Of a stretch of DNA of 64,000 nucleotides, positions 32,279-40,386 are shown one piece after another (position 1 is the first letter of the stretch; each line of letters opens with the position of its first letter). The DNA lies in NCBI GenBank assembly GCA_964392455.1, contig CAYMPG010000002.1, forward strand, positions 42,183 through 106,182. The letters are read 5' to 3'. Below the pieces are notes generated by a model. It made no database searches and was not told the DNA's origin. It was given only the letters and a program-made list of their open reading frames with translations. This DNA is from SFEL01 sp964392455 (GTDB lineage Bacteria > Bacillota > Clostridia > Christensenellales > CAG-138). The position numbers and the translations under genes are program-made.

Positions 32279-34249
32279 ATGAACAACATCGACACCATGG
32301 CTGTAAAAAGCATAAGGTTTCTGGCGGCGGATGCCATTGAAAAGTCCAGAAGCGGCCATCCCGGCCTGCCAATAGGCGCTGCGCCTATGGCATATACCAT
32401 CTGGAAGCAGATGAAGCATAATCCTGCTGACCCTGCCTGGCAGGGGAGGGACAGGTTTATCCTCAGCGCAGGCCATGCATCAATGCTGGAATATGCTCTG
32501 CTGCATCTTTTTGGCTATGGAGTGACCATTGAGGATATAAAGAACTTCCGCCAGTGGGGCAGCCTTACCCCCGGCCATCCCGAATATCGCCATACCGTAG
32601 GCGTGGAAGCCACCAGCGGCCCCCTTGGTCAGGGTATCGCCATGGCGGTGGGCATGGCAATGGCAGAGGCACGCATGGCCGCTCACTTTAACCGTGAGGG
32701 CTATCCTGTGGTGGATAACTACACCTATGCCCTCTGTGGCGATGGCTGCCTTCAGGAGGGCGTGGCGGCTGAGGCGGCTTCCCTTGCAGGCACCCAGAAG
32801 CTGGGTAAGCTGATACTGTTTTACGACCGTAACTGCATCACCATAGAGGGCCGCATAGAGTGCACCTTTGATGAGGATGTGAATGGGCGCTTTGCCGCCT
32901 ATGGATGGCATGTGCAGGAGCTGCCGGATGGAGAGGATATGGATGCTGTAGCAGCAGCCATTGAGGCCGCAAAGGCAGAGCAGGATAAGCCCTCCATAAT
33001 AATCGTCAATACCGCCATTGCCTACGGCACCCCCAAGCAGGGCAAGGCCAGCGCCCACGGCGAGCCTTTGGGGGAGGAAAACATAAAGGCCATGCGTGAG
33101 TTTTACGGCTGGGATTATGCTCCCTTTGAGGTGCCCATAGAGGTGTATGCCCACTTTGAGGAGCTGAAGAAGGGCTACGCAGCCCAGGAGGCAGCCTACG
33201 ATAAGATGTTTGAGGGCTATAAGGCCGCATATCCCGAGCTGTATGCCCAGTGGCAGCAGTGGCACAGTGATGAGCTGCCTGAGGCATTGCTGAAGGACGA
33301 GCGGCTCGCCACGGCGGATAAGCCCATGGCCACCCGTGCCACCGGCGGAAACGTGCTCAACGTGATAGCTGACCATATGCCAAATCTTTTCGGCGGCAGT
33401 GCAGACCTTGCTCCCTCAAATAAGAGCGAGCTCAAGGGCAGGCCCTATTTCTCCCCCGAGGAAAGGGACGGCGCAAATATACACTTTGGCATCCGTGAAT
33501 TCTCCATGGCAGCCGTATGCAATGGCATAATGCTTTATGGTGGCCTCAGGGCATACTGTGCCACATTCATGGTATTTTCAGATTACCTCAAGCCTGCCAT
33601 GCGTATGGCGGCGCTGATGAAGCTGCCTGTAATATATGTGCTCACCCATGACAGCATAGGCGTGGGGGAGGATGGCCCCACCCATCAGCCCATAGAGCAT
33701 CTTGCCAGCATCAGGGCGATACCAGATACGCTGCTGTTCCGTCCTGCGGATATGAAGGAAACCGCCGGCTGCTATATTGCGGCGCTCCGTGGCAGCAGGC
33801 CCGCAGCAATGGCCCTTACCCGCCAGAACCTGCCCCAGTATGCTGAGACCTCTGTTGAGGGCGTGCTGAAGGGCGGCTATGTGCTTAAGGATTGCGAAAA
33901 GCCCGAGGCCATAATCATGGCCACAGGGTCAGAGGTGGAGCTTGCGGTAAAGGCAGCCGAGGCCCTTGAAGAAAAGGGCAGGGCGGTGAGAGTAGTATCC
34001 ATGCCCTGTGCGGAGCTGTTTGATGAGCAGAGCGAGGAATATAAGGAGAGCGTGCTGCCCTCAGCTATCCGTGCAAGGGTGGCAGTGGAGGCAGGCAGCT
34101 CCATGAGCTGGTATAAGTACACGGGCCTTGATGGGCAGGTGGTCTGCATAGATCACTTCGGCGCATCTGCTCCTGCCGGTATACTGTTTAAGGAATTTGG
34201 CTTCACTGTGGAAAACGTGGTGGCCGCAGCGGAAAAGGTAATGAAGTAA
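32279..34249 (+). CDS. tkt: Transketolase
   Basis: Thiamin-diphosphate enzyme of the pentose phosphate pathway that moves two-carbon units between sugar phosphates. The 656-residue single chain has the N-terminal SGHPGLPIGAAPM, the ThDP motif GDGCLQEGVAAEAASLAG with NxI-like FYDRNCITIEG, and the pyrimidine domain HFGIREFSMAAVCNG and THDSIGVGEDGPTHQP. The ATG at 32279 has AAAGGAAAC; the frame extends upstream to 32168 but over the promoter. It is monocistronic. It could return pentoses released by the nucleoside-cleaving enzymes of this window to glycolysis. Confidence 0.97.
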   Translation: MNNIDTMAVKSIRFLAADAIEKSRSGHPGLPIGAAPMAYTIWKQMKHNPADPAWQGRDRFILSAGHASMLEYALLHLFGYGVTIEDIKNFRQWGSLTPGHPEYRHTVGVEATSGPLGQGIAMAVGMAMAEARMAAHFNREGYPVVDNYTYALCGDGCLQEGVAAEAASLAGTQKLGKLILFYDRNCITIEGRIECTFDEDVNGRFAAYGWHVQELPDGEDMDAVAAAIEAAKAEQDKPSIIIVNTAIAYGTPKQGKASAHGEPLGEENIKAMREFYGWDYAPFEVPIEVYAHFEELKKGYAAQEAAYDKMFEGYKAAYPELYAQWQQWHSDELPEALLKDERLATADKPMATRATGGNVLNVIADHMPNLFGGSADLAPSNKSELKGRPYFSPEERDGANIHFGIREFSMAAVCNGIMLYGGLRAYCATFMVFSDYLKPAMRMAALMKLPVIYVLTHDSIGVGEDGPTHQPIEHLASIRAIPDTLLFRPADMKETAGCYIAALRGSRPAAMALTRQNLPQYAETSVEGVLKGGYVLKDCEKPEAIIMATGSEVELAVKAAEALEEKGRAVRVVSMPCAELFDEQSEEYKESVLPSAIRARVAVEAGSSMSWYKYTGLDGQVVCIDHFGASAPAGILFKEFGFTVENVVAAAEKVMK

Positions 34250-34288
34250 CCTTCCGGTAAAATACCCGCTGCCCACAGGGCGGCAATG

Positions 34289-34325
34289 AATAAGAAAAAG
34301 CGGCTGTATGCCGCTTTTTCTTATT
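34289..34325 (+). terminator. Terminator of transketolase
   Basis: A 16-bp stem AATAAGAAAAAGCGGC with its complement around TGTAT; the T-rich right arm supplies the U tract. Confidence 0.85.
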
Positions 34326-34361
34326 TGCAGATAAAAAAATAAGGCGCAGGGAAATGAACTG

Positions 34362-34370
34362 TGGTATAAT
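34362..34370 (+). promoter_or_regulatory. Extended -10 promoter of the EamA gene
   Basis: TGG-TATAAT, an extended -10 (TGnTATAAT), without a recognisable -35. It lies 39 bp before the ATG. Confidence 0.55.
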
Positions 34371-34408
34371 ATCCTCCATGCGCTAAGAAACTCAGGAAAG
34401 GGGATCAT

Positions 34409-35329
34409 ATGAAGAAGAAAGACGGACAGCTTATGGGCCATATAATGGCAGCCATTGCCATATGCGTATGGGGAAGCACATTTATATTCAGCAAGATAAT
34501 GCTGGAAAACTTTACTCCGCTGCAAATAATGGTAATGCGCTTTGTGGTGGCCTACGCAGTGCTGTGGTGCCTGTATCCAAAGATGGAAAAAACCACCCTC
34601 AGGGATAATGTGGGCATATTTGTGCTGTCCCTTTTCGGAAACACCATATACTTTCTCTTTGAAAACAATGCCCTCAGGTATACCCTTGCTGCAAATGTCA
34701 GCATAATAGTTGCATCAGCCCCCATATGGACGGCCATACTGATGCACTTCTTCCTGAAAAAGGAAAAGGTGCGCCGCAATGCAGTGCTGGGGTCACTGCT
34801 TGCGTTTGTGGGAGTAGCGCTGGTGGTATTCAATGGCACGGTGGTGCTGAAGTTTAACCCCCTTGGGGATATACTTTCCCTGGGCGCTGCTTTGAGCTGG
34901 GCGGTTTATTCCTTAATAGTAGGGAAATATATAAACAGATACAGCAGCTTTTTCCTCATGCGCCGTACTACACTCTGCGCCATGATAACAAGCGTGCCCA
35001 TGCTCATATTGTCAGGCCAGTGGGATATGCCTCTTGAGTGCCTGGGGCAGATGGATACGCTGTTTTCCATAATATTCCTGGGCGTGCTGGGCAGCGGCGT
35101 AAGCTATGTGCTCTGGAACATGGCCACGCGGAACCTTGGGGTCATCAAGGTAAGCTCATATATATATGTAAACCCCTTCGTAACAATGATAACCGCAGGA
35201 ATATTCCTCGGGGAGCCGGTGACGCTGATGGGCGTGGTTGGCGCAGTGATGATAATAGGCGGAGTTATACTGGGGGTAACCGAGAAAAAGGGCGAAGCGG
35301 AAGCAGAGGCCCCGAAGGAACAGGAATAA
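34409..35329 (+). CDS. EamA-family (DMT) permease
   Basis: Ten-helix drug/metabolite transporter of 306 residues with two EamA halves (about 10-140 and 155-285). Signature stretches are AICVWGSTFIFSK, VLGSLLAFVGVALV and LGSGVSYVLWNMATRNLG, and the C-terminal tail is charged. The substrate cannot be predicted; relatives export amino acids or metabolites. The halves are only distantly alike, unlike the protein at the start of the window. It faces a RarD-like permease across a shared terminator. Confidence 0.88.
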   Translation: MKKKDGQLMGHIMAAIAICVWGSTFIFSKIMLENFTPLQIMVMRFVVAYAVLWCLYPKMEKTTLRDNVGIFVLSLFGNTIYFLFENNALRYTLAANVSIIVASAPIWTAILMHFFLKKEKVRRNAVLGSLLAFVGVALVVFNGTVVLKFNPLGDILSLGAALSWAVYSLIVGKYINRYSSFFLMRRTTLCAMITSVPMLILSGQWDMPLECLGQMDTLFSIIFLGVLGSGVSYVLWNMATRNLGVIKVSSYIYVNPFVTMITAGIFLGEPVTLMGVVGAVMIIGGVILGVTEKKGEAEAEAPKEQE

Positions 35330-35347
35330 ATACTGATTCTTTATAAT

Positions 35348-35376
35348 AAAAAAGCGCACAGGCTGTGCGCTTTTTT
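35348..35376. terminator. Bidirectional terminator between two permease genes
   Basis: A 14-bp stem (left arm AAAAAAGCGCACAG) around one base, with A and T runs on either side, serving both convergent genes. Confidence 0.88.
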
Positions 35377-35396
35377 GTGTGTATATTCAGGGAAAA

Positions 35397-36266
35397 TCAG
35401 GTGTCTTTTTGCCCTTTGCTCCTTTTGAACATGCCCATGGAGTATATTATCAGCGCTGCAAGCACTGCTATAAAGGGCAGCAGCTTTTCCGGGGTAAGGG
35501 CCTCGCCGCTGCAAAGGCCGATTATGAGCATTATGGAGGGGGAGAAATACTGAAGGAAGCCCACCGTCTTAAAATCCAGATCGTTTACGCCTATGGAGTA
35601 AAGTATGAGGGGAATGGCGGTGACCGGGCCTGCAAGCATCAGCAGCACGCCGTCCCTGAGGGTAAGGGCGGCCATGGTATCCCCATAGAGGGCAAAGGCC
35701 GCTATTATGGCAATGGGCGCGGTAATTACTGTTTCCACGGCTATGCCAAGCAGAGGGTCCACATGGGCAAATTTTTTCACCATGCCGTAGGAGCTGAAGG
35801 AAAGGGCCATTACAAGGGCTGTTACAGGCACTGTTTTAAACAGTATCAGCGTGGCTATAACGCCTGAGGCTGCCACAAATATGGCGATATATTGCAGCTT
35901 TGATGCTTTTTCCTTGAATATTATGGTGCTCATGGCAAATACCACAAGGGGGTTCATATAGTAGCCCAGGCTTGCATCCAGAGTGTGGCCGGAGACCACG
36001 GCGTATATGTAGGTGCCCCAGTTTACGGTTATCAGCAGGGAGGCTGCCAGCATCTTCAGCATGGTGGGCCTGTCTGCCAGAAGGGCCTTGAATTCACTGC
36101 CCCTGCGGGCAATGATTATAAGAGCGCCGGTGAATACCAGGCTGAATATTATGCGGCAGCATAATACCAGCACCGAGGGCACATGGGAGAGAAGCTGCCA
36201 GTACAGGGGCAGCAGGCCCCAGATTATGTAGGTGAGCATGGTGAGCATAAAGCTGCGGTTTTTCAT
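35397..36266 (-). CDS. rarD: RarD-type EamA permease
   Basis: Ten-helix DMT permease of 289 residues. The RarD subgroup is shown by IIWGLLPLYWQLL near the start, NWGTYIYAV near 80 and SLGYYMNPL near 98. The transported compound is unknown, despite the historical link to chloramphenicol resistance. The ATG at 36266 was chosen over one three codons upstream, because AAAGGA sits at better distance. Confidence 0.88.
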   Translation of the reverse strand: MKNRSFMLTMLTYIIWGLLPLYWQLLSHVPSVLVLCCRIIFSLVFTGALIIIARRGSEFKALLADRPTMLKMLAASLLITVNWGTYIYAVVSGHTLDASLGYYMNPLVVFAMSTIIFKEKASKLQYIAIFVAASGVIATLILFKTVPVTALVMALSFSSYGMVKKFAHVDPLLGIAVETVITAPIAIIAAFALYGDTMAALTLRDGVLLMLAGPVTAIPLILYSIGVNDLDFKTVGFLQYFSPSIMLIIGLCSGEALTPEKLLPFIAVLAALIIYSMGMFKRSKGQKDT

Positions 36267-36359
36267 AGATAGCATCCGTCCTTTAAGTTATCATGCAGAG
36301 TTTATCACATTTCGCCGGATAATGACACAAATTTATTTCATCCACGATATGGGGCGCAC

Positions 36360-36388
36360 TTTAAAAGGGATAATGGGTATGATATAAT
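36360..36388 (+). promoter_or_regulatory. Promoter of the DUF4349/SIMPL operon
   Basis: -35 TTTAAA (36360-36365), 17-bp spacer, -10 TATAAT (36383-36388) preceded by TGA (extended -10). Confidence 0.65.
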
Positions 36389-36463
36389 TTTTTGAAAACC
36401 CTGCAACCATTTCCACGTATGCTTCGTTTTTTGTATATAACAAGGACGATGGAGGTATTTCCC

Positions 36464-37513
36464 ATGAATAAAAACAGGGCTGTGTTTTCCCTTATGCTGG
36501 CGGCTGTGCTGCTGCTTTGCTCAGGCTGTGGAGGCAATTCAAAGGCCGCAACAGCCGATTGCTTCGCCACAGCGCAGACTGAGGCTGCTCCCATGATGGA
36601 GGAGATGATGGAGGTAGAGGTGGCTGTGGAGGATATGGACGCAGGCACTACCACCATGGAGAAGGGCGGCGTTTTTGGCGAATATCAATCCACCCAGTCT
36701 GGCAGCTACGGAAATCATAAGATAATCGCCACCTACACCATAGAGATGAATACAGATGAGTTTGATACTCATTTGCGGATGCTTCAGGATAAGGCAATTG
36801 AGCTGGGCGGCTACATACAGTCCTCCAGTGTGAGCGGCACAAAGCCTGAAACGTATAACGACTACGGACGGGATGCACGCTATTCCTTCCGCATCCCCAG
36901 CGACAGGGCGGAGGAATTTGTGGAATACACAAAGGGCACCGGCGAGGTGACCTACAGCAACTGCGATACGGAGGACGTTACTCTTACCTATTACGATACG
37001 GAAACCCGCCTGCAGGTGCTGCGTACTCAGCTCGAGCGGCTCCAGGGCATACTGGTGGAAACGGATAACCTGGCAGATATAATAGAGCTGGAAAAGGCCA
37101 TTTCCGAAACCACCCTTGAAATAGAGCAGTATACCACCCAGATACGCAGATACGATGACCTTATAGACTATACCACCGTTAACGTATGCCTCAGCGAAAA
37201 CCGCCTCACCACCGGCCCTGCCGCCAAGAAGGGCCTGAGCCAGAGGATAAGCGAGGGGTTCAGTGAGAGCCTTGTAGCCCTCGGCGTATTCCTTGAGGAT
37301 GGGCTGGTAACGATAGTATGCGCCATACCTGCGCTGGTGCTGATAGCCGTGGCGGTGGCCGTACTGGTGCTGCTGGTGCGCCTTATCAGAAAGGGCACAG
37401 CCAGGGGCAGGGCCCGCAGGGAGGCAAAGGCCAAGGAGCGCCGCCAGAGGATGATAGACATTGAGATAAATATAGACCCCGAAATGGATAGCGAGGAGGA
37501 CGAGGAAAAATGA
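36464..37513 (+). CDS. DUF4349 lipoprotein with C-terminal membrane helix
   Basis: A 349-residue surface protein of unknown function. It starts with a lipoprotein signal (CSGCGG, lipid Cys about 23), then an acidic linker. The DUF4349 domain spans about 85-285: YTIEMNTDEFDTHLRMLQ, YSFRIPSDRAEEFV, and a coiled-coil section LEKAISETTLEIEQY. It ends in a membrane helix (about 290-318) and a basic then acidic cytoplasmic tail. It would thus be held by both lipid and helix. GGAGGT precedes the start, and it overlaps the SIMPL gene by ATGA. Confidence 0.85.
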   Translation: MNKNRAVFSLMLAAVLLLCSGCGGNSKAATADCFATAQTEAAPMMEEMMEVEVAVEDMDAGTTTMEKGGVFGEYQSTQSGSYGNHKIIATYTIEMNTDEFDTHLRMLQDKAIELGGYIQSSSVSGTKPETYNDYGRDARYSFRIPSDRAEEFVEYTKGTGEVTYSNCDTEDVTLTYYDTETRLQVLRTQLERLQGILVETDNLADIIELEKAISETTLEIEQYTTQIRRYDDLIDYTTVNVCLSENRLTTGPAAKKGLSQRISEGFSESLVALGVFLEDGLVTIVCAIPALVLIAVAVAVLVLLVRLIRKGTARGRARREAKAKERRQRMIDIEINIDPEMDSEEDEEK

Positions 37514-38310
37514 CTCTGAAAAAGATAATGGTAGCGGCCCTTGCGCTGGTGCTGCTGGTGATGGCGGCAGGCTGCAAGAGCCAGGATCAGATAGACGCCC
37601 AGCAGCAGGTGGTATCCGCAGCGGAAAACGCTGCCTACTATGATACCAGAAGCACTGTAAACGTTACCGGCAGGGGCAGCGTAGCACTGGAGCCGGATAT
37701 TGCCACCCTGGGCTTCACAGTGTATGCAGAGGCGTCAGATCCCTCCAAGGCGCAGCAGGAAAATGCGGAGCTTATGGCCGCAGTGCTGGAGGTGATACGG
37801 GCCAACGGCATAGCCGAGGAGGATATCGAAACAGGCAGGTTGAATATAGAGGAGGTATACGACTATAATAAATCTCCCGCCCGCATAGTGGGATATGACG
37901 TATATCACAGCGTGGAGATAAAGGTGCGGGATATGGATATAGTGGGCAGCCTTATAAGCGAGGCCGTGGCTGCGGGCGCAAGCTCCATATCCGGCCCGGA
38001 GTACTCCATTGAGGATGATTCTGAGGCATACCTTCAGGCCCTGACCCTTGCAGTGACCTCTGCCAATGAAAAGGCCAAGGCCATCGCCTCAGCGGCGGGC
38101 ACAGGCGTAAGGCTTGCAAACCTGCCGGTATCCATTTCAGAGTACAGCGGGGCGCAATATGCGGTGCGTACCTATGATTATTTGAATGACGAGGTGCCAA
38201 TGGCAGTTGAGGAGGCAGCGGCAGACAGCGGTCTTACCAAGGCGGAGGCATTGATGCCCAGAATAGAAATAACTGCTACAGTTACTGGAGTATATCAATT
38301 AATACGCTAA
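37510..38310 (+). CDS. SIMPL-domain (DUF541) lipoprotein
   Basis: A 266-residue exported protein with lipobox MAAGC (Cys about 22). The SIMPL domain (about 45-265) shows VNVTGRGSVALEPDIATLGFTV at its start and IEITATVTGVYQL at its end. Related periplasmic proteins occur widely, some linked to oxidative stress, but no enzyme activity is established. Translation is coupled to the DUF4349 gene, so both probably act together at the cell surface. Confidence 0.9.
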   Translation: MTLKKIMVAALALVLLVMAAGCKSQDQIDAQQQVVSAAENAAYYDTRSTVNVTGRGSVALEPDIATLGFTVYAEASDPSKAQQENAELMAAVLEVIRANGIAEEDIETGRLNIEEVYDYNKSPARIVGYDVYHSVEIKVRDMDIVGSLISEAVAAGASSISGPEYSIEDDSEAYLQALTLAVTSANEKAKAIASAAGTGVRLANLPVSISEYSGAQYAVRTYDYLNDEVPMAVEEAAADSGLTKAEALMPRIEITATVTGVYQLIR

Positions 38311-38345
38311 CATACCGTGTGTAAACATAATATCGTTTTTTGTCG

Positions 38346-38372
38346 GGCGGCGGTACATTCTGCCGCCTTTTT
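38346..38372 (+). terminator. Terminator after the SIMPL gene
   Basis: Stem GGCGGC/GCCGCC with a 10-nt loop and five T. Confidence 0.8.
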
Positions 38373-38426
38373 GCGTATTATGGGGAGGGCTGCGGAAAAG
38401 CAGGGGGCCGTTTGTGGATTTTAAGG

Positions 38427-38456
38427 TTGAAAGTAAGTGGCCTCAGGGGGTAGAAT
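38427..38456 (+). promoter_or_regulatory. Promoter of the DUF2156 gene
   Basis: -35 TTGAAA (38427-38432), 18-bp spacer, -10 TAGAAT (38451-38456). The expected transcript start lies only a few bases before the first ATG, so the mRNA could be almost leaderless. Confidence 0.6.
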
Positions 38457-38465
38457 GTATAGGCT

Positions 38466-39368
38466 ATGGAAAAGATGAACGAAAAACTTGATTTTAAACC
38501 TGTAACATTGGATATGCGCCGGGAGGTGGAAAGGTATATCGCCGCTTCCGGTACCTGCAGCTCGGAGTATACCTTTACCTCCAGCATGATGTGGGGAGTG
38601 GATGGCAAAATATTTATAGCCTTCGATAGCGGGGCGATGTATATACTCTATCGCTTTCCTGATGTGCCGCCCTTTATGCTTGCCCCCCTGTGCCTGAATG
38701 AGGAAGATTACCCCGGGGCCATACAGAGGGCCGGGGAGTATCTCATGGCTCTGGGGTGCGATGAAATCTCCTTCAGAGGGGTGACCGATGCAAACGCGGG
38801 ATATTTTCGCAATGCAGGCTATGAGCTTTCAGAGGACAGGGATAACTTTGACTACGTATATAATATGGAGGACCTTCGCTCCCTTTCCGGCAAGAAGTAT
38901 CATTCCAAGCGCAATTTTATAAACAGGCTGTCCGGCGAAAGGGAGTTTTCCTTTGTAAGGCTGGGGCCTGAGGATATTGAGGAATGTATGGCGCTGTATT
39001 GCAAATGGGCAGATGGCAGGGAGGGCTCTGACTGGGAGGAGGCTGCAATGCGTATCGGCATACAGCACGCCCGGGAGCTTGGCCTTGTGATGGGCGGCAT
39101 AAGGATAGACGGAGAGCTTAAGGCCTTTTCTGCTGCGGATAAGCCCTTTGAGGATATGGCAGTGGTGTACTTTGAAAAGGCGGATAGCGATATTGCCGGC
39201 CTCTATCCCCTTATGAATCAGCAGATGGTGGAAAACCTGCTTGGCGATGTGCAGTATATCAACCGGGAGGAGGATATGGGCATAGAGGGGCTGAGAAAGG
39301 CCAAGCTGTCATATTACCCGGCAATGTTTGTGGAAAAATATGCCGCAGTCAGGAAACTATCAGAATAA
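38466..39368 (+). CDS. DUF2156 (phosphatidylglycerol lysyltransferase-like C-terminal) protein
   Basis: Soluble 300-residue protein with the tandem GNAT-like fold of DUF2156. This fold also forms the catalytic part of MprF, which adds amino acids from aminoacyl-tRNA to lipids. Typical stretches are GKKYHSKRNFINRL near 140 and YINREEDMGIEGLRKAKLSYYP near 262. No flippase part is present, so a different acceptor is likely. The start may be 38466 or the ATG three codons on (38475); no strong ribosome site fits the first. Confidence 0.85.
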   Translation: MEKMNEKLDFKPVTLDMRREVERYIAASGTCSSEYTFTSSMMWGVDGKIFIAFDSGAMYILYRFPDVPPFMLAPLCLNEEDYPGAIQRAGEYLMALGCDEISFRGVTDANAGYFRNAGYELSEDRDNFDYVYNMEDLRSLSGKKYHSKRNFINRLSGEREFSFVRLGPEDIEECMALYCKWADGREGSDWEEAAMRIGIQHARELGLVMGGIRIDGELKAFSAADKPFEDMAVVYFEKADSDIAGLYPLMNQQMVENLLGDVQYINREEDMGIEGLRKAKLSYYPAMFVEKYAAVRKLSE

Positions 39369-39424
39369 ATGGCGACAGCATGCCCTGTAAAATGTGACAA
39401 AGCTGCAAGAAAGGCACAAATACC

Positions 39425-39453
39425 TTGACGCAGAGAGATATTTCTAATAGAAT
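39425..39453 (+). promoter_or_regulatory. Promoter of yajC
   Basis: -35 TTGACG (39425-39430), 17-bp spacer, -10 TAGAAT (39448-39453). Confidence 0.75.
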
Positions 39454-39505
39454 GATAATCGTAAAATGACTGGGTATGCACCCAAATACATAAGGACGGT
39501 AGAAA

Positions 39506-39829
39506 ATGAGCACTGAAGCAGTATCCGGTATCTCTGGTTTCATGGGCAGCGGCGGTTTCCTTATCCTGATGATGGTCGCCATGTTTGCCATTATGATCAT
39601 CCCTCAGCGCAAGCGTGAGAAGAAGATCAAGAACATGCTGGCTTCTCTGAAGCCTGGTGATCGTGTACGTACCATCGGCGGTATATACGGCACCATTACT
39701 GCCATCAAGGATGATGTGGTTACCATCTCCGTAGGTCCCGATAAGGTTCGCCTGGTATTCGTCAGGGGCGCCATCGCCACCGTGGAGGATTCTCCCGTGG
39801 AAAACACCATCGAGGATCAGAACAACTAA
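39506..39829 (+). CDS. yajC: Preprotein translocase subunit YajC
   Basis: Small accessory subunit associated with SecDF-SecYEG. The 107 residues have one membrane helix (about 15-33) followed by PQRKREKK and the conserved LKPGDRVRTIGGIYGTI. The codons are those of a highly expressed gene. It has its own promoter and terminator. It heads the classical yajC-TIGR04086-recJ order, without secD/secF next to it. Confidence 0.95.
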   Translation: MSTEAVSGISGFMGSGGFLILMMVAMFAIMIIPQRKREKKIKNMLASLKPGDRVRTIGGIYGTITAIKDDVVTISVGPDKVRLVFVRGAIATVEDSPVENTIEDQNN

Positions 39830-39847
39830 CGTCAAAAAACATCGAAT

Positions 39848-39883
39848 AAAAAATATGCAGGTCAATGGCCTGCATATTTTTTA
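39848..39883 (+). terminator. Terminator of yajC
   Basis: A 14-bp stem AAAAAATATGCAGG with its complement around a 7-nt loop. Confidence 0.88.
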
Positions 39884-39931
39884 TTTCATCGCATATATAG
39901 CTATATCCACATAGTTGAGGGAGGTATGGCA

Positions 39932-40324
39932 ATGCGGGCAGTAAGGGCGGCGGAAAGACCTGTAAGCATGGGAGCGGAGCTTGTGAAGGCGGTGGTGACA
40001 AGCCTTGTGGTGAGCTTTGTACTGGTGGTGCTGTATGCTGTGGCCCTTAAGGAGGAGCTGCTGGCCACCACCACAATGACCCTGTTTACCACCATTATAA
40101 AGGTGATATGTGCGGCCCTTGCAGGTATGCTTGCAGTAAGAAGATGCAGGCGCAGGCTGTGGCTGTATGGCGCTCTGGGCGGGGGACTGTATACGCTATT
40201 GGCCTTTGGTGTATTTTCCGCAGTGGCAGGCAGCCTGTATGTGAGCCTGGCGCTGGTTTCGGATATTGGCATGGGGGCCCTTGCGGGGCTGCTGAGCGTA
40301 ATGGTGATGCAGATGCTGAAATGA
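39932..40324 (+). CDS. TIGR04086-type membrane protein
   Basis: A 130-residue protein with four predicted helices and short basic loops. It fits the TIGR04086 family, which is found next to yajC in many Clostridia; the function is unknown. GGAGGT (39919-39925 region) supports the ATG at 39932 rather than the one at 39926, which would leave almost no spacing. Confidence 0.8.
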   Translation: MRAVRAAERPVSMGAELVKAVVTSLVVSFVLVVLYAVALKEELLATTTMTLFTTIIKVICAALAGMLAVRRCRRRLWLYGALGGGLYTLLAFGVFSAVAGSLYVSLALVSDIGMGALAGLLSVMVMQMLK

Positions 40325-40386
40325 CTTTATGCGCTTTGCTTTGCGCCGTCTTGTCAAGGGGATGGAGACAGGTGTAAAATCAAAGT

